The notes beneath the pieces were generated by a model. The model did no database searches, was not told the DNA's origin, and saw only the letters and a list, made by a program, of their open reading frames with translations. From contig NZ_WHNP01000048.1 of NCBI RefSeq assembly GCF_009362735.1, positions 1-58,099 on the forward strand: a stretch of 58,099 nucleotides of DNA, read 5' to 3'. The stretch is from Paraburkholderia franconis. Lineage in GTDB: Bacteria; Pseudomonadota; Gammaproteobacteria; Burkholderiales; Burkholderiaceae. Position numbers and translations under genes: made by a program. Positions 25,748-33,840 of the stretch are shown one piece after another (the first letter of the stretch is position 1; every line of letters begins with the position of its first letter).

Positions 25748-27718
25748 GTGACCCAACGTTCCGTCACGCCGCCCGCCGCGGGTCGCGCCGACGTGATCGC
25801 GCAAGCTCACGCGCGCTCGCGCGATTTCGGCCTGCGCGCTTCCGAGGCACCCGACTTTCATCCGCTGGAGCGGCTCGCGCTGCGCGATCTCGTTGAATGC
25901 AACCGCTCGCTGTATGCGCACGCGCTGCCCGTGATGGAAACGCTGCACGCGCAAATCGTCGATACCCAAAGCATGGTGCTGCTCACCGACAGCAACGGCG
26001 TGATCCTGCACAGTCTCGGCGACAGCGATTTCGTCGAGAAAGCGAAGCGCGTCGCGTTGTGCCCGGGTGTGTCGTGGGCGGAAGCGGATCGCGGCACCAA
26101 CGCGATCGGCACGGCGCTCGTCGACAGCCAGCCGACCGTCGTCCACGGAGGCGAGCATTTTCTGCAGGCGAACCGCATCCTGACCTGCTCGTGCGCGCCC
26201 ATCGCCGATCCGTATGGCCGCACGATCGGCGCGCTCGACGTCAGTGGCGACACGCGCGGCTTTCACAAGCACACGCTCGCGCTCGTGCGCATGTCGGCGC
26301 AGATCATCGAAAACCATCTGTTCGCGAACCAGTTCGCCGAAGCCATGCGCGTGCGCTTTCATGCGCGCAGCGAATTCATCGGCACGCTGTTCGAAGGGCT
26401 CGCCGCGTTCGGCATCGACGGCACGCTGCTGTCCGCGAACCGCAGCGCGCTGTTCCAGTTCGGGCGGCCGCTCGATACGCTGCTCGCGCAGCCTTTCGAG
26501 GCGCTGTTCGGCACGGCCTTTCCGGCTGCGCTCCAGCAGGCGTCGCGCGCGCCGGGCGAGTGCCTGACGCTCGTGCTGCCGAGCGGCGTGCGCGTGGTGG
26601 CGCGAGCCGAATACGCGGCGCGTCCCGTGTTTTCCGCCGATGCAGGAAGCCCGCGGACGGCCGCGCAATCATCGGCCGCATCGCAGGCGGCCAGAGCGCG
26701 CGCCGCCGCCATCACGTTTGCGACGCTGGATACAGGCGACGCGCAGATGGCCGCCGTGCTCCAGCGCGTCGCGAAGGTGCGCGGCCGCGACATTCCGCTG
26801 CTCGTGCTCGGCAAGACGGGGACGGGCAAGGAGTGGCTCGCGCGCGCGATGCACGAGGAGTCGCCGCGCCGCGATGCGCCGTTCGTCGCCGTCAACTGCG
26901 CGTCGCTGCCCGACACGCTGATCGAAGCGGAACTGTTCGGCTATGAGGACGGAGCGTTCACGGGCGCGAAAAAGCGCGGCAGCGTCGGCAAGATCGTGCA
27001 GGCGGACGGCGGCACGCTCTTTCTCGACGAAATCGGCGACATGCCGCTCGCGCAGCAGGTGCGCCTGATGCGCGTGCTGCAGGAGCGCTCCGTCGTGCCG
27101 TTGGGCGGCACGCGCGCGATTCCCGTCGACGTGCGCATCGTCTGCGCGACGCACCGCAATCCGCGCGCGATGATCGAGGAAGGGACATTCCGCGAAGACC
27201 TGTATTACCGGATCAACGGTCTCGTCGTCACGTTGCCCGCGCTCGCCGCGCGCAGCGATCTGCCTGTGCTCGTCGAGCGGATTCTCGCGCGGCTGCACAG
27301 CGAGGAGCCCGACAGCGGGCGGATGCCGGCGCGCGTGTCGGCCGACGTGCTCGCGATCTTCACGCGCTGCCGCTGGCCGGGCAATCTGCGGCAACTCGCG
27401 AACGTGCTGCGCACGGCCGTCGTCATGGCCGAGGGCGCGGACGAGATCGGCGTCGAGCATCTGCCCGACGACTTTCTGCACGACTGCGAGCCAGAATCGC
27501 ACGACGGCCCCGAACGCAGCGAGCCTCCGCACGCCGATGCCACGCCCGTCGCAGATTCGCGTGCCCCGCTGCGCCCCGCGCGCATGGAAGAATGGCAAGC
27601 GACGCTGATCGAGCAGACGCTCGCGCGCAACAACGGCAACATCTCGGCGGCGGCGCGCGAACTGGGGCTCGCGCGCAACACGATCTATCGCTACATGCGG
27701 ATGCGCACCACGCATTGA
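25748..27718 (+). CDS. sigma-54-dependent activator, AcoR-like (GAF-AAA+-Fis)
   Basis: About 656 residues from a GTG with GGAG seven bases upstream; an ATG at 25667 in the same frame has no SD. An N-terminal GAF-type sensor (WAEADRGTNAIGTALVD, residues about 110-125, is the AcoR/DhaR signature) is followed by a linker. The AAA+ domain has Walker A GKTGTGKEW (about 355), the sigma-54 contact loop GAFTGA (about 401) and Walker B GGTLFLDEIGD. A Fis-type HTH closes the protein (NGNISAAARELGLARNTIYRYM). Such proteins activate alcohol, acetoin or glycerol catabolic operons. No obvious target operon is adjacent here. Confidence 0.9.
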   Translation: MTQRSVTPPAAGRADVIAQAHARSRDFGLRASEAPDFHPLERLALRDLVECNRSLYAHALPVMETLHAQIVDTQSMVLLTDSNGVILHSLGDSDFVEKAKRVALCPGVSWAEADRGTNAIGTALVDSQPTVVHGGEHFLQANRILTCSCAPIADPYGRTIGALDVSGDTRGFHKHTLALVRMSAQIIENHLFANQFAEAMRVRFHARSEFIGTLFEGLAAFGIDGTLLSANRSALFQFGRPLDTLLAQPFEALFGTAFPAALQQASRAPGECLTLVLPSGVRVVARAEYAARPVFSADAGSPRTAAQSSAASQAARARAAAITFATLDTGDAQMAAVLQRVAKVRGRDIPLLVLGKTGTGKEWLARAMHEESPRRDAPFVAVNCASLPDTLIEAELFGYEDGAFTGAKKRGSVGKIVQADGGTLFLDEIGDMPLAQQVRLMRVLQERSVVPLGGTRAIPVDVRIVCATHRNPRAMIEEGTFREDLYYRINGLVVTLPALAARSDLPVLVERILARLHSEEPDSGRMPARVSADVLAIFTRCRWPGNLRQLANVLRTAVVMAEGADEIGVEHLPDDFLHDCEPESHDGPERSEPPHADATPVADSRAPLRPARMEEWQATLIEQTLARNNGNISAAARELGLARNTIYRYMRMRTTH

Positions 27719-27724
27719 CGCGCG

Positions 27725-27747
27725 GAGGGCATCGCCCTCTCGTTCTT
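27725..27747 (+). terminator. weak terminator hairpin after the AcoR-like gene
   Basis: GAGGGC and GCCCTC form a six-base stem with an ATC loop, followed by TCGTTCTT, which is only partly T-rich. It begins seven bases after the stop codon. A modest intrinsic terminator is likely, but its efficiency is unclear. Confidence 0.4.
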
Positions 27748-27862
27748 CGCGGATGGGCATGAGGCGCATTGCCTCCTGCCTCCTGAAACAGCGCAACGGC
27801 CCGCGCTGCGTTAAGCTTCGTCCTGACCCCACGAATGCCCGGCCCAGACCGCGCCTCGATCG

Positions 27863-28999
27863 ATGGCCTCCCGGCACGAACTCAAACGCTATCGCACGAA
27901 CCTCGCCGACGAGCTCGACAGCGCCGCGCTGTACGAGACGCTGTCGCGCGTCGAAAAAGATCCGCGGCGCCGCACGCTGTTCAGCCAGCTCGCGAGCGCC
28001 GAGCGCGTGCATGCGAACGTATGGGCCGACAAGCTGCATGCGAACGGCGTGCGCGTGCCGCCGCACCGGCACAGCATCAAGACGCATCTGATGCGCGGCC
28101 TGATCCACACGCTCGGACCGAACTACGTGCTGCCGTCGCTCGCCGCCGCCGAATATGCGGACCGCGACAAATACGCGAACCAGCCCGACGCCGTCCAGCT
28201 GTCGAAAGACGAACAGCATCACGCAGCCGTGATGCAGCAGATGGTCGCGGACGTCAAAGGGAATGAGCAGCCGCCGTCCATAGGCGCACAGATTGCCGCC
28301 GCCGAGTCGTGGCACAAGAACGTGACATCGGGCAACGATCTGCGCGCGGCCGTGCTCGGCGCGAACGACGGCCTCGTGTCGAACTTCTGCCTGATCATGG
28401 GCGTCGCGGGCGCGGGCACGGGCAACAAGGCGATCCTGCTGACGGGGCTCGCCGGGCTGATCGCGGGCGCGTGCTCGATGGCGCTCGGCGAGTGGCTATC
28501 GGTGACGAACGCACGCGAGCTGGCGCGCACGCAGATCGCGAAAGAAGCGGACGAAATCGAGCACACGCCGGAAGCCGAACAGCGCGAGCTGGCGCTGATC
28601 TTTCAGTCGAAAGGGATCGACGCGAGCGAAGCGAAACGCGTCGCCGAACAGGTGATGCGCGACCGGAACAAGGCGCTCGATACGCTGACGCGCGAAGAAC
28701 TGGGCCTCGATCCGGCGGAACTGGGCGGCAACCCATGGACGGCGGCAGGCGTGTCGTTCTGCCTGTTCTCGCTCGGCGCGATTTTTCCAGCGATGCCCTT
28801 CCTGTGGGCGCGCGGCACGCCGGCCATCTTGCAGTGCGTCGCGCTGAGCGCCTTCGGGCTCGCGGCCGTCGGCGTCTTCACGTCGCTGTTCAATGGACGC
28901 AGCGCCGCGTTCTCGGCGTTCCGTCAGATCGTGATCGGGCTCATCGCGGCGGCCTTTACGTTCGGCGTCGGGCGGCTCTTGGGTGTGTCGATTTCGTGA
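27863..28999 (+). CDS. mbfA: MbfA: membrane-bound ferritin-like / VIT1-CCC1 iron exporter
   Basis: A 378-residue fusion. Residues 1-150 form a ferritin-like four-helix domain with metal-ligand candidates (DELDSAALYETLSRVEKD, then SAERVHANVWAD). Residues about 165-378 form the VIT1/CCC1 transporter domain (LRAAVLGANDGLVSNFCLIMG, GACSMALGEWLSVTNARE, AEELG-type spacer, three C-terminal helices). In Agrobacterium and Bradyrhizobium, MbfA exports iron and protects from peroxide, under Irr control. The SD is weak. The next gene overlaps its stop, suggesting coupled expression with a ferredoxin. Confidence 0.87.
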   Translation: MASRHELKRYRTNLADELDSAALYETLSRVEKDPRRRTLFSQLASAERVHANVWADKLHANGVRVPPHRHSIKTHLMRGLIHTLGPNYVLPSLAAAEYADRDKYANQPDAVQLSKDEQHHAAVMQQMVADVKGNEQPPSIGAQIAAAESWHKNVTSGNDLRAAVLGANDGLVSNFCLIMGVAGAGTGNKAILLTGLAGLIAGACSMALGEWLSVTNARELARTQIAKEADEIEHTPEAEQRELALIFQSKGIDASEAKRVAEQVMRDRNKALDTLTREELGLDPAELGGNPWTAAGVSFCLFSLGAIFPAMPFLWARGTPAILQCVALSAFGLAAVGVFTSLFNGRSAAFSAFRQIVIGLIAAAFTFGVGRLLGVSIS

Positions 29000-29352
29000 G
29001 CACGATGGCGAGCGAAGAACTGTCCCGCAGCGGGCCGCAAGAACACGAACAGACCTTCGACGTGCGCGTCGAGCCGCTCGGCCGCACGTTCGACGCGCCC
29101 GAATCGCTGACCGTGCTCGAGGCGGCGGGCTTCGCGAATCTCTATCTGCCGCGTATGTGCCGCAACGGCACGTGCCGGACCTGCCTGTGCAAGATGACGT
29201 CGGGCCGCGTGCGCTACACGGTCGAGTGGCCGGGCGTGAGCATCGAAGAAAAGGCGGAGGGCTACATCCTGCCGTGCGTCGCCATCGCGCAGAGCGATCT
29301 CGTGATCGAAGCGCCCGATGCTGTCGATCTGCCGACGCACGCGCCGCGCTGA
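28996..29352 (+). CDS. plant-type [2Fe-2S] ferredoxin
   Basis: About 118 residues (from GTG at 28996; the first ATG is at 29005). It carries the plant-type cluster motif CRNGTCRTC (C-x4-C-x2-C) and a fourth Cys in EGYILPCVA. The GTG shares bases with the TGA of mbfA (GTGA), a common sign of translational coupling. A one-electron carrier next to a ferritin-like iron exporter could supply electrons for reducing stored Fe3+, in the way Bfd serves bacterioferritin. That is a hypothesis from position only. It may equally serve an unrelated oxygenase or reductase. Confidence 0.82.
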   Translation: MSTMASEELSRSGPQEHEQTFDVRVEPLGRTFDAPESLTVLEAAGFANLYLPRMCRNGTCRTCLCKMTSGRVRYTVEWPGVSIEEKAEGYILPCVAIAQSDLVIEAPDAVDLPTHAPR

Positions 29353-29421
29353 CAGGTCCGCATCGGCGCGATCGAACTCGAGCGCGCGGCACCTCTGCAA
29401 CCGGGCCGTAAGCCAAAACCC

Positions 29422-29619
29422 CTAGTTGATCGGCGAAAACCTCGGAACCTTGTCGCCTTCGTGCTCGATCATCTCGAAGAACACCGACGACGGACGCGTC
29501 CAGATCGTGCCGTTTTCGGCGCGATAGACGATCATCGTAACGCTCGGGTCCGATTCGAGCGTCGCCTCGCAGATGAATTCGTAAATACCGCCTTTGTAGT
29601 GTCGATAACGCACGGTCAC
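29422..29619 (-). CDS. DUF1653 small protein
   Basis: A 65-residue protein starting VTVRYRHYKGGIYEFICEA, with YRAENGTIWTRPSSVFFE. This is the DUF1653 signature (RYRHYKGxxYxV ... W.RP...F). The start is GTG with GAGGACACGACC before it. The family is widespread, of unknown function and predicted cytoplasmic. It is convergent with the ferredoxin gene and lies downstream, on the same strand, of the YheO-like regulator. Confidence 0.8.
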   Translation of the reverse strand: MTVRYRHYKGGIYEFICEATLESDPSVTMIVYRAENGTIWTRPSSVFFEMIEHEGDKVPRFSPIN

Positions 29620-29675
29620 GGTCGTGTCCTCGAAGGTGTCTGGAACGGATCAGGCAGCGCGCGCCGCAACAGCCG

Positions 29676-30320
29676 TCAGCTCGCGCCCTCTTTCATCTGC
29701 TTCAGATGCTTATAAACCGTTGCACGCCCCATGCCAAGCACGTTCGCGACGTAGTTGGCCGAGCTCTTGCCGCGAAACGCGCCTTCCGCATACAGCGCTT
29801 CGACCAGCTCGCGCCGGTGCTCGCGCGTGAGGCCGTTCAGGCCGATCTGCCGCTCGCGCAGCCATCCATGCAGGAACGTGTTGATGCGCTCCTGCCAGTC
29901 GTCGCGGAACAGTTCTTCCGGCTGCGCGACGACGCCCGCGCCCTTGATGAACAGATCGAGCGTCGAGCGCACGTCTTCGAACACGGCGATGTTGAAATTG
30001 ATGCACATCATGCCCGCCGGCTGCCCGTTGTCGTCGAACAGGATGTTGCTCACGCAGCGCATGCGGCGGCCGTCCCAATTGAGCTTTTCGTACGGGCCGA
30101 TCACGCGCTCGCGCGCCGAATGGTCGATCTCCTCAAGTGCGGAATCGTCGCCGATCTCCCGCTTCGACAGATTGTTCGCGAGATACAGCACCGTCTGGTC
30201 GTGCAGATCGTGGATCACGACTTCCGCATACGGGAAAAACAGCGCGGCGATGCCGTCCGCGATCGGCGCATAGCGGGTCAGCAGCAGGTCCTTGACGGGA
30301 GACGTTTTCTTCTTGCGCAT
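29676..30320 (-). CDS. YheO/DauR-like PAS-HTH transcriptional regulator
   Basis: A 214-residue protein from MRKKKTSPVKDLLLTRYAP. The N-terminal PAS-like YheO domain contains YAPIADGIAALFFPYAEVVI, SARERVIGPYEKLNWDGRRMRCVSN split over two strands, and GMMCINFNIAVFEDV. The C-terminal HTH is RGKSSANYVANVLGMGRATVYKHLKQ. This is the domain plan of DauR, which represses the D-arginine catabolic genes in Pseudomonas. The neighbours (OCD-family dehydrogenase and DadA-like FAD enzyme) are the counterparts of DauB and DauA, so a DauR-like role is likely. The frame continues upstream without a better start. Confidence 0.8.
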   Translation of the reverse strand: MRKKKTSPVKDLLLTRYAPIADGIAALFFPYAEVVIHDLHDQTVLYLANNLSKREIGDDSALEEIDHSARERVIGPYEKLNWDGRRMRCVSNILFDDNGQPAGMMCINFNIAVFEDVRSTLDLFIKGAGVVAQPEELFRDDWQERINTFLHGWLRERQIGLNGLTREHRRELVEALYAEGAFRGKSSANYVANVLGMGRATVYKHLKQMKEGAS

Positions 30321-30424
30321 CGGCGGGCAGTGGCAGTGTTCGCAGTGTCTCTGCGGCGTTCCTCGTGATGCCGCGCGTGCCTGACGGAACAACGGCGCGC
30401 AGCGGCGGCTGATCGACATTGTAG

Positions 30425-31390
30425 CTATTGTGCGTGCGCCCGATCGCGCGTCAGATGACGGTAAAGCTCGCTGGCGATCGCGACGTCTTCGAGGCCCAGG
30501 CCGATCGAGCGGAAGAACGCGTGCCGCTCGTACCCTGGCTTTGCGCAAGTGCCCGCAACGAGCGACGGCAGATCGCCCTTCAGCCTGTCCGCCGACCAGC
30601 CGTGCTGCGCGGCGAGTTTCATTTCGCCCGCGCTGCCGGGCGTCGTCGCGCGATAGTCGCAGTACACGTCCATCTCGGGCAGCCACGCCGGGTCGATTTC
30701 ATGCGCATTCGCGGCGTTCGTGCTGATCGACGTGATCAGCGCGGACTTCGTCAATGCGTCGAGCGGCAGAACGGGCGTGCCCGACGACGTGCACAGCATC
30801 ACGACATCCGCATCCTTCACACAGTCTTCGATGCTCGTGCTTGCGAGCGCGCGCGCGTCGGCGGCCTTGAACGCAGCGCGCTTCGCGTCGTCGCTCGCGA
30901 GACCGGGCGACCAGACGCGAATCGACTTCCACGCGCGCAGCGGCGCGACATGCCGCAGATGCGCGAGCGCGACAGCGCCCGCACCGACGATCGCCAGCCG
31001 CGTCGCATCCGCGCGCGCGAGCCGGTCGACGGCGAGCGCCGTTGTGCCCGCCGTGCGTTCAGTCGTCAGCAGGCCCGCGTCGCACCACATCAACGGCTGG
31101 CCCGTTTCCATCGACATCAGCGCCGTCCACGCCGTGATGACCGGCTTGCCGCCCGTGACGATATACGGCGAGAGCTTCGCGCCGAATACTTTCGCATCGG
31201 CGAGCGCGCCCAGATAAGTAATGAAATCGCCGGTACCGTTCGGAAACAGCGTCAGCGTCTGCGGCGGCTGAACGGCCTCGGCGGAAGCCAGCGCGCGAAA
31301 CATCGCGGTCAGCGCGCCGCGCACGTCGAGCGCGGGCAGCGCTTCGCGGACGGCCTGATCGTCGACGGCAAGTGGCAAGGCGGTCATCAT
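30425..31390 (-). CDS. ornithine cyclodeaminase/mu-crystallin family dehydrogenase (DauB-like)
   Basis: About 321 residues from MMTALPLAVDDQAV, chosen because AAGGAG lies nine bases upstream; an upstream ATG in the same frame (31426) has no SD. The family motif KTTA-like LTTERTAGTTALAVDRLARAD and the Rossmann segment LAIVGAGAVALAHLRHV are present. Members are NAD(P)-dependent imine reductases or cyclodeaminases. DauB of Pseudomonas belongs here and reduces 2-ketoarginine to L-arginine. Together with the FAD enzyme it could invert D- to L-arginine or a related basic amino acid. Divergent from the binding-protein gene. Confidence 0.78.
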   Translation of the reverse strand: MMTALPLAVDDQAVREALPALDVRGALTAMFRALASAEAVQPPQTLTLFPNGTGDFITYLGALADAKVFGAKLSPYIVTGGKPVITAWTALMSMETGQPLMWCDAGLLTTERTAGTTALAVDRLARADATRLAIVGAGAVALAHLRHVAPLRAWKSIRVWSPGLASDDAKRAAFKAADARALASTSIEDCVKDADVVMLCTSSGTPVLPLDALTKSALITSISTNAANAHEIDPAWLPEMDVYCDYRATTPGSAGEMKLAAQHGWSADRLKGDLPSLVAGTCAKPGYERHAFFRSIGLGLEDVAIASELYRHLTRDRAHAQ

Positions 31391-31428
31391 CGGGTCTGTC
31401 TCCTTCAGCGGTGAGTGATGCGTCAAGT

Positions 31429-31445
31429 GTAGACTTATAGTCTAC
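31429..31445. promoter_or_regulatory. operator-like palindrome near the OCD gene
   Basis: GTAGACT-TAT-AGTCTAC is a perfect seven-base inverted repeat around a three-base centre, 39 bases upstream of the DauB-like start. Related half-sites recur at the other end of the same divergent region (31590-31636), suggesting one regulator controls both directions. Confidence 0.6.
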
Positions 31446-31589
31446 TTGAGACTTTCCAAAACCGGACAAAAAATCTACGACGAGACACCCGCTTGGCGAG
31501 CGCAATCGGCCCGCTCAACGACTCTTTGCACGGCTCTCTCCCGCTTCCGGCAAGACGCGGCGCGATGTGAACGAGCGTTTTTGATCACT

Positions 31590-31636
31590 GGACTATCGTA
31601 TTCCCTATAGTCCATACTGGACTTTCAGTCTATATT
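31590..31636. promoter_or_regulatory. second operator cluster, upstream of the amino-acid binding protein gene
   Basis: GGACTAT and ATAGTCC form an inverted pair (31590-31596 and 31607-31613), followed by GGACTTTCAGTCTATA, which holds another AGTC/GACT pair. All share ATAGTC(C/T)A-type half-sites with the palindrome at 31429. The AT-rich patch between 31600 and 31640 probably includes the promoter of the binding-protein gene. Confidence 0.5.
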
Positions 31637-31688
31637 TCACCTGCGCCGCCTGCCGCGTCCGCACCGATCATCAACGACAGGAACCGTC

Positions 31689-32465
31689 ATGAACCTGAAG
31701 CTCTCCCTCGCCGCCGCCGTCCTTGCTATGACGGCAGGCGCCGCCCATGCGCAATCCGATACGCTGCGCTTCGGTATCGAAGCCGCCTACCCTCCGTTCG
31801 AAAGCAAGACAGCATCGGGCCAGCTCGAAGGCTTCGATGTCGATGTCGGCAACGCCGTCTGCGCGAAGCTGAAAATGAAATGCGTGTGGGTCGAGAATGC
31901 ATTCGACGGCCTGATTCCCGCGCTGCAGGCGCGCAAGTTCGACGTGATCAATTCGGCGATGAACATCACGGCCAAGCGCAAGGAAAGCATCGCATTCACG
32001 CCGCCCATCTATGTCGTACCCATCGTGATGATCGCGAAGCACGGTTCCAGCCTGCATCCCGACGTGAAGAGCCTGCAAGGCAAGCGCGTCGGCGTGCTGC
32101 AAGGCTCGTCGCAGGAGGACTTCCTCAAGGCGCACTGGGCGAATGCGGGCGTGCAGGTCGTGTCGTATCAGGATCAGGACCAGGTGTATGCGGATCTCGT
32201 CGCCGGTCGGCTGGATGCCGCCGTGCAGGAAGCGCAGACGGCCCAGGACGGCTTTCTGGGCAAGCCGGCGGGCGCGGGCTTCGAGATGGTCGGCGAGCCA
32301 CTCAAAGACCCGTCGACGCTCGGCGAAGGCACGGGCTTCGGCCTGCGCAAAAGCGACAAGGCGTTGCAGGCGAAAGTCGATGCCGCGCTCGATGCGCTGA
32401 AAAAGGACGGCACGCTGACGGCGCTCTCGCAGAAATACTTCAAGCGCGACATCATCGCCAAGTGA
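31689..32465 (+). CDS. periplasmic basic-amino-acid ABC substrate-binding protein
   Basis: A 258-residue solute-binding protein of the HisJ/ArgT family. The signal peptide is MNLKLSLAAAVLAMTAGAAHA. The mature start DTLRFGIEAAYPPFESKTASG and the segment GFDVDVGNAVCAKLKMKC are typical for lysine/arginine/ornithine/histidine receptors. The tail LTALSQKYFKRDIIAK also fits. SD AGGAACC is present. No permease or ATPase gene accompanies it, so it must use a shared transporter encoded elsewhere. Co-location with D-amino-acid enzymes suggests a basic amino acid ligand. Confidence 0.85.
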   Translation: MNLKLSLAAAVLAMTAGAAHAQSDTLRFGIEAAYPPFESKTASGQLEGFDVDVGNAVCAKLKMKCVWVENAFDGLIPALQARKFDVINSAMNITAKRKESIAFTPPIYVVPIVMIAKHGSSLHPDVKSLQGKRVGVLQGSSQEDFLKAHWANAGVQVVSYQDQDQVYADLVAGRLDAAVQEAQTAQDGFLGKPAGAGFEMVGEPLKDPSTLGEGTGFGLRKSDKALQAKVDAALDALKKDGTLTALSQKYFKRDIIAK

Positions 32466-32580
32466 TACGCTTTCCGTTCGAAGCCGGACGATCCGGCTTC
32501 GACAGGCGAGCGCGTGGCGACACGCGCTCGTTGCGCTTTGGGCTTCTCCACAAGTCACATCAAAGACCACTCTGAACGCT

Positions 32581-33825
32581 ATGGATTTCGACGTCATCGT
32601 GCTGGGAGCGGGGATTGTCGGCGTATCGTCGGCACTGCATCTGCAGGATCGCGGACGGCGCGTCGCGCTCGTCGACCGGCGCGCGCCCGGCGAAGAGACG
32701 AGCTTCGGCAACGCGGGGCTGATCGAGCGTTCGTCGATCGTGCCGTACGGCTTTCCGCGCAAGCTCGGCACGCTGCTGCGCTACGCGCGCAACCAGTCAA
32801 CGGATCTCTATTGGGACTACAGGGCGCTGCCCTCGTACGCGACGTGGCTCGCGCGCTTCTGGTGGGAATCGGCGCCGCAGCGGCTTGCGGGCGCCGCGCG
32901 CGACATGCTGCCGCTGATCGGCGCATGCGTCGAGGAACACGACCGGCTGATCGCGCGCGCGGGCGTCGGTGAGCTGGTGCACGACGGCGGCTGGATCGAG
33001 GCGTTCCGCACGCCCGCCGAATTCGACCACGAAGCCAGAGCGTCGGAAGACGCGATCCGCGAGCACGGCCTGCGCGTGAGCGTGCTCGACGCGGCCGCGC
33101 TGCACGCACAGGAGCCGGGCGTAGGCGTTGGCATTTGCGGCGCGCTGCACTGGAAGGACCCGAAGAGCGTGAAGAATCCGGGCGCGCTCGTCAAAGCCTA
33201 TGCACGGCTTTTCGAAGCAGAAGGCGGCACGTTCGTCGCCGGCGACGCGACGACGTTGCGTTCATCGGGCGATGCGTGGACCATCGACACGCAACACGGC
33301 ACGATCAGCGCGAAGGAAGTCGTGCTCGCGCTCGGGCCGTGGTCCGATACCGTGTTCGGGCCGCTCGGCTATCGCATTCCGCTGCGCGCGAAGCGCGGCT
33401 ATCACATGCACTATCGTCCCGCGCGGCAGATGCTGTCGGTGCCCATCGTCGATACGGAACGCGGCTACGTGGTCGCGCCGATGGAAGGCAACCGCCTGCG
33501 CCTGACCACGGGCGTCGAGATCGCGCAGCGCGGCGCGCCGCCGACGGGCATCCAGCTCGAACGCGTCGAGCCGCTCGCGCGCGCGACGTTCGGCCTGGGC
33601 GAACGCGTCGACGACAAGCCGTGGCTCGGCATGCGGCCCTGCACGCCGGACATGCGCCCCGTGATCGGCCCCGCGCCGCACCATCGCGGCCTGTGGTTCG
33701 CGTTCGGGCACAACCATCACGGGCTCACGCTCGGGCCCGTCACCGGCCGCCTGCTCGCGGAGATGATGACGGGCGCGACGCCCTTCACCGATCCGAAGCC
33801 CTATCGCGCGGAACGCTTCGGCTAG
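32581..33825 (+). CDS. FAD-dependent D-amino-acid dehydrogenase (DadA/DauA-like)
   Basis: A 414-residue flavoenzyme of the DAO/DadA family. It starts at once with the FAD-binding Rossmann motif DVIVLGAGIVGVSSALHL. Then comes the FAD contact TSFGNAGLIERSSIVPYGFP and near the C-terminus GMRPCTPDMRPVIGPAP and FGHNHHGLTLGPVTGRL. It oxidises a D-amino acid (or imino/N-methyl amino acid) to the keto acid and passes electrons to the quinone pool. With the OCD enzyme and YheO-type regulator this recalls dauA of the D-arginine pathway. It lies 115 bases after the binding-protein gene. Substrate not proven. Confidence 0.83.
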   Translation: MDFDVIVLGAGIVGVSSALHLQDRGRRVALVDRRAPGEETSFGNAGLIERSSIVPYGFPRKLGTLLRYARNQSTDLYWDYRALPSYATWLARFWWESAPQRLAGAARDMLPLIGACVEEHDRLIARAGVGELVHDGGWIEAFRTPAEFDHEARASEDAIREHGLRVSVLDAAALHAQEPGVGVGICGALHWKDPKSVKNPGALVKAYARLFEAEGGTFVAGDATTLRSSGDAWTIDTQHGTISAKEVVLALGPWSDTVFGPLGYRIPLRAKRGYHMHYRPARQMLSVPIVDTERGYVVAPMEGNRLRLTTGVEIAQRGAPPTGIQLERVEPLARATFGLGERVDDKPWLGMRPCTPDMRPVIGPAPHHRGLWFAFGHNHHGLTLGPVTGRLLAEMMTGATPFTDPKPYRAERFG

Positions 33826-33840
33826 GCTTCGCGCGCCACA

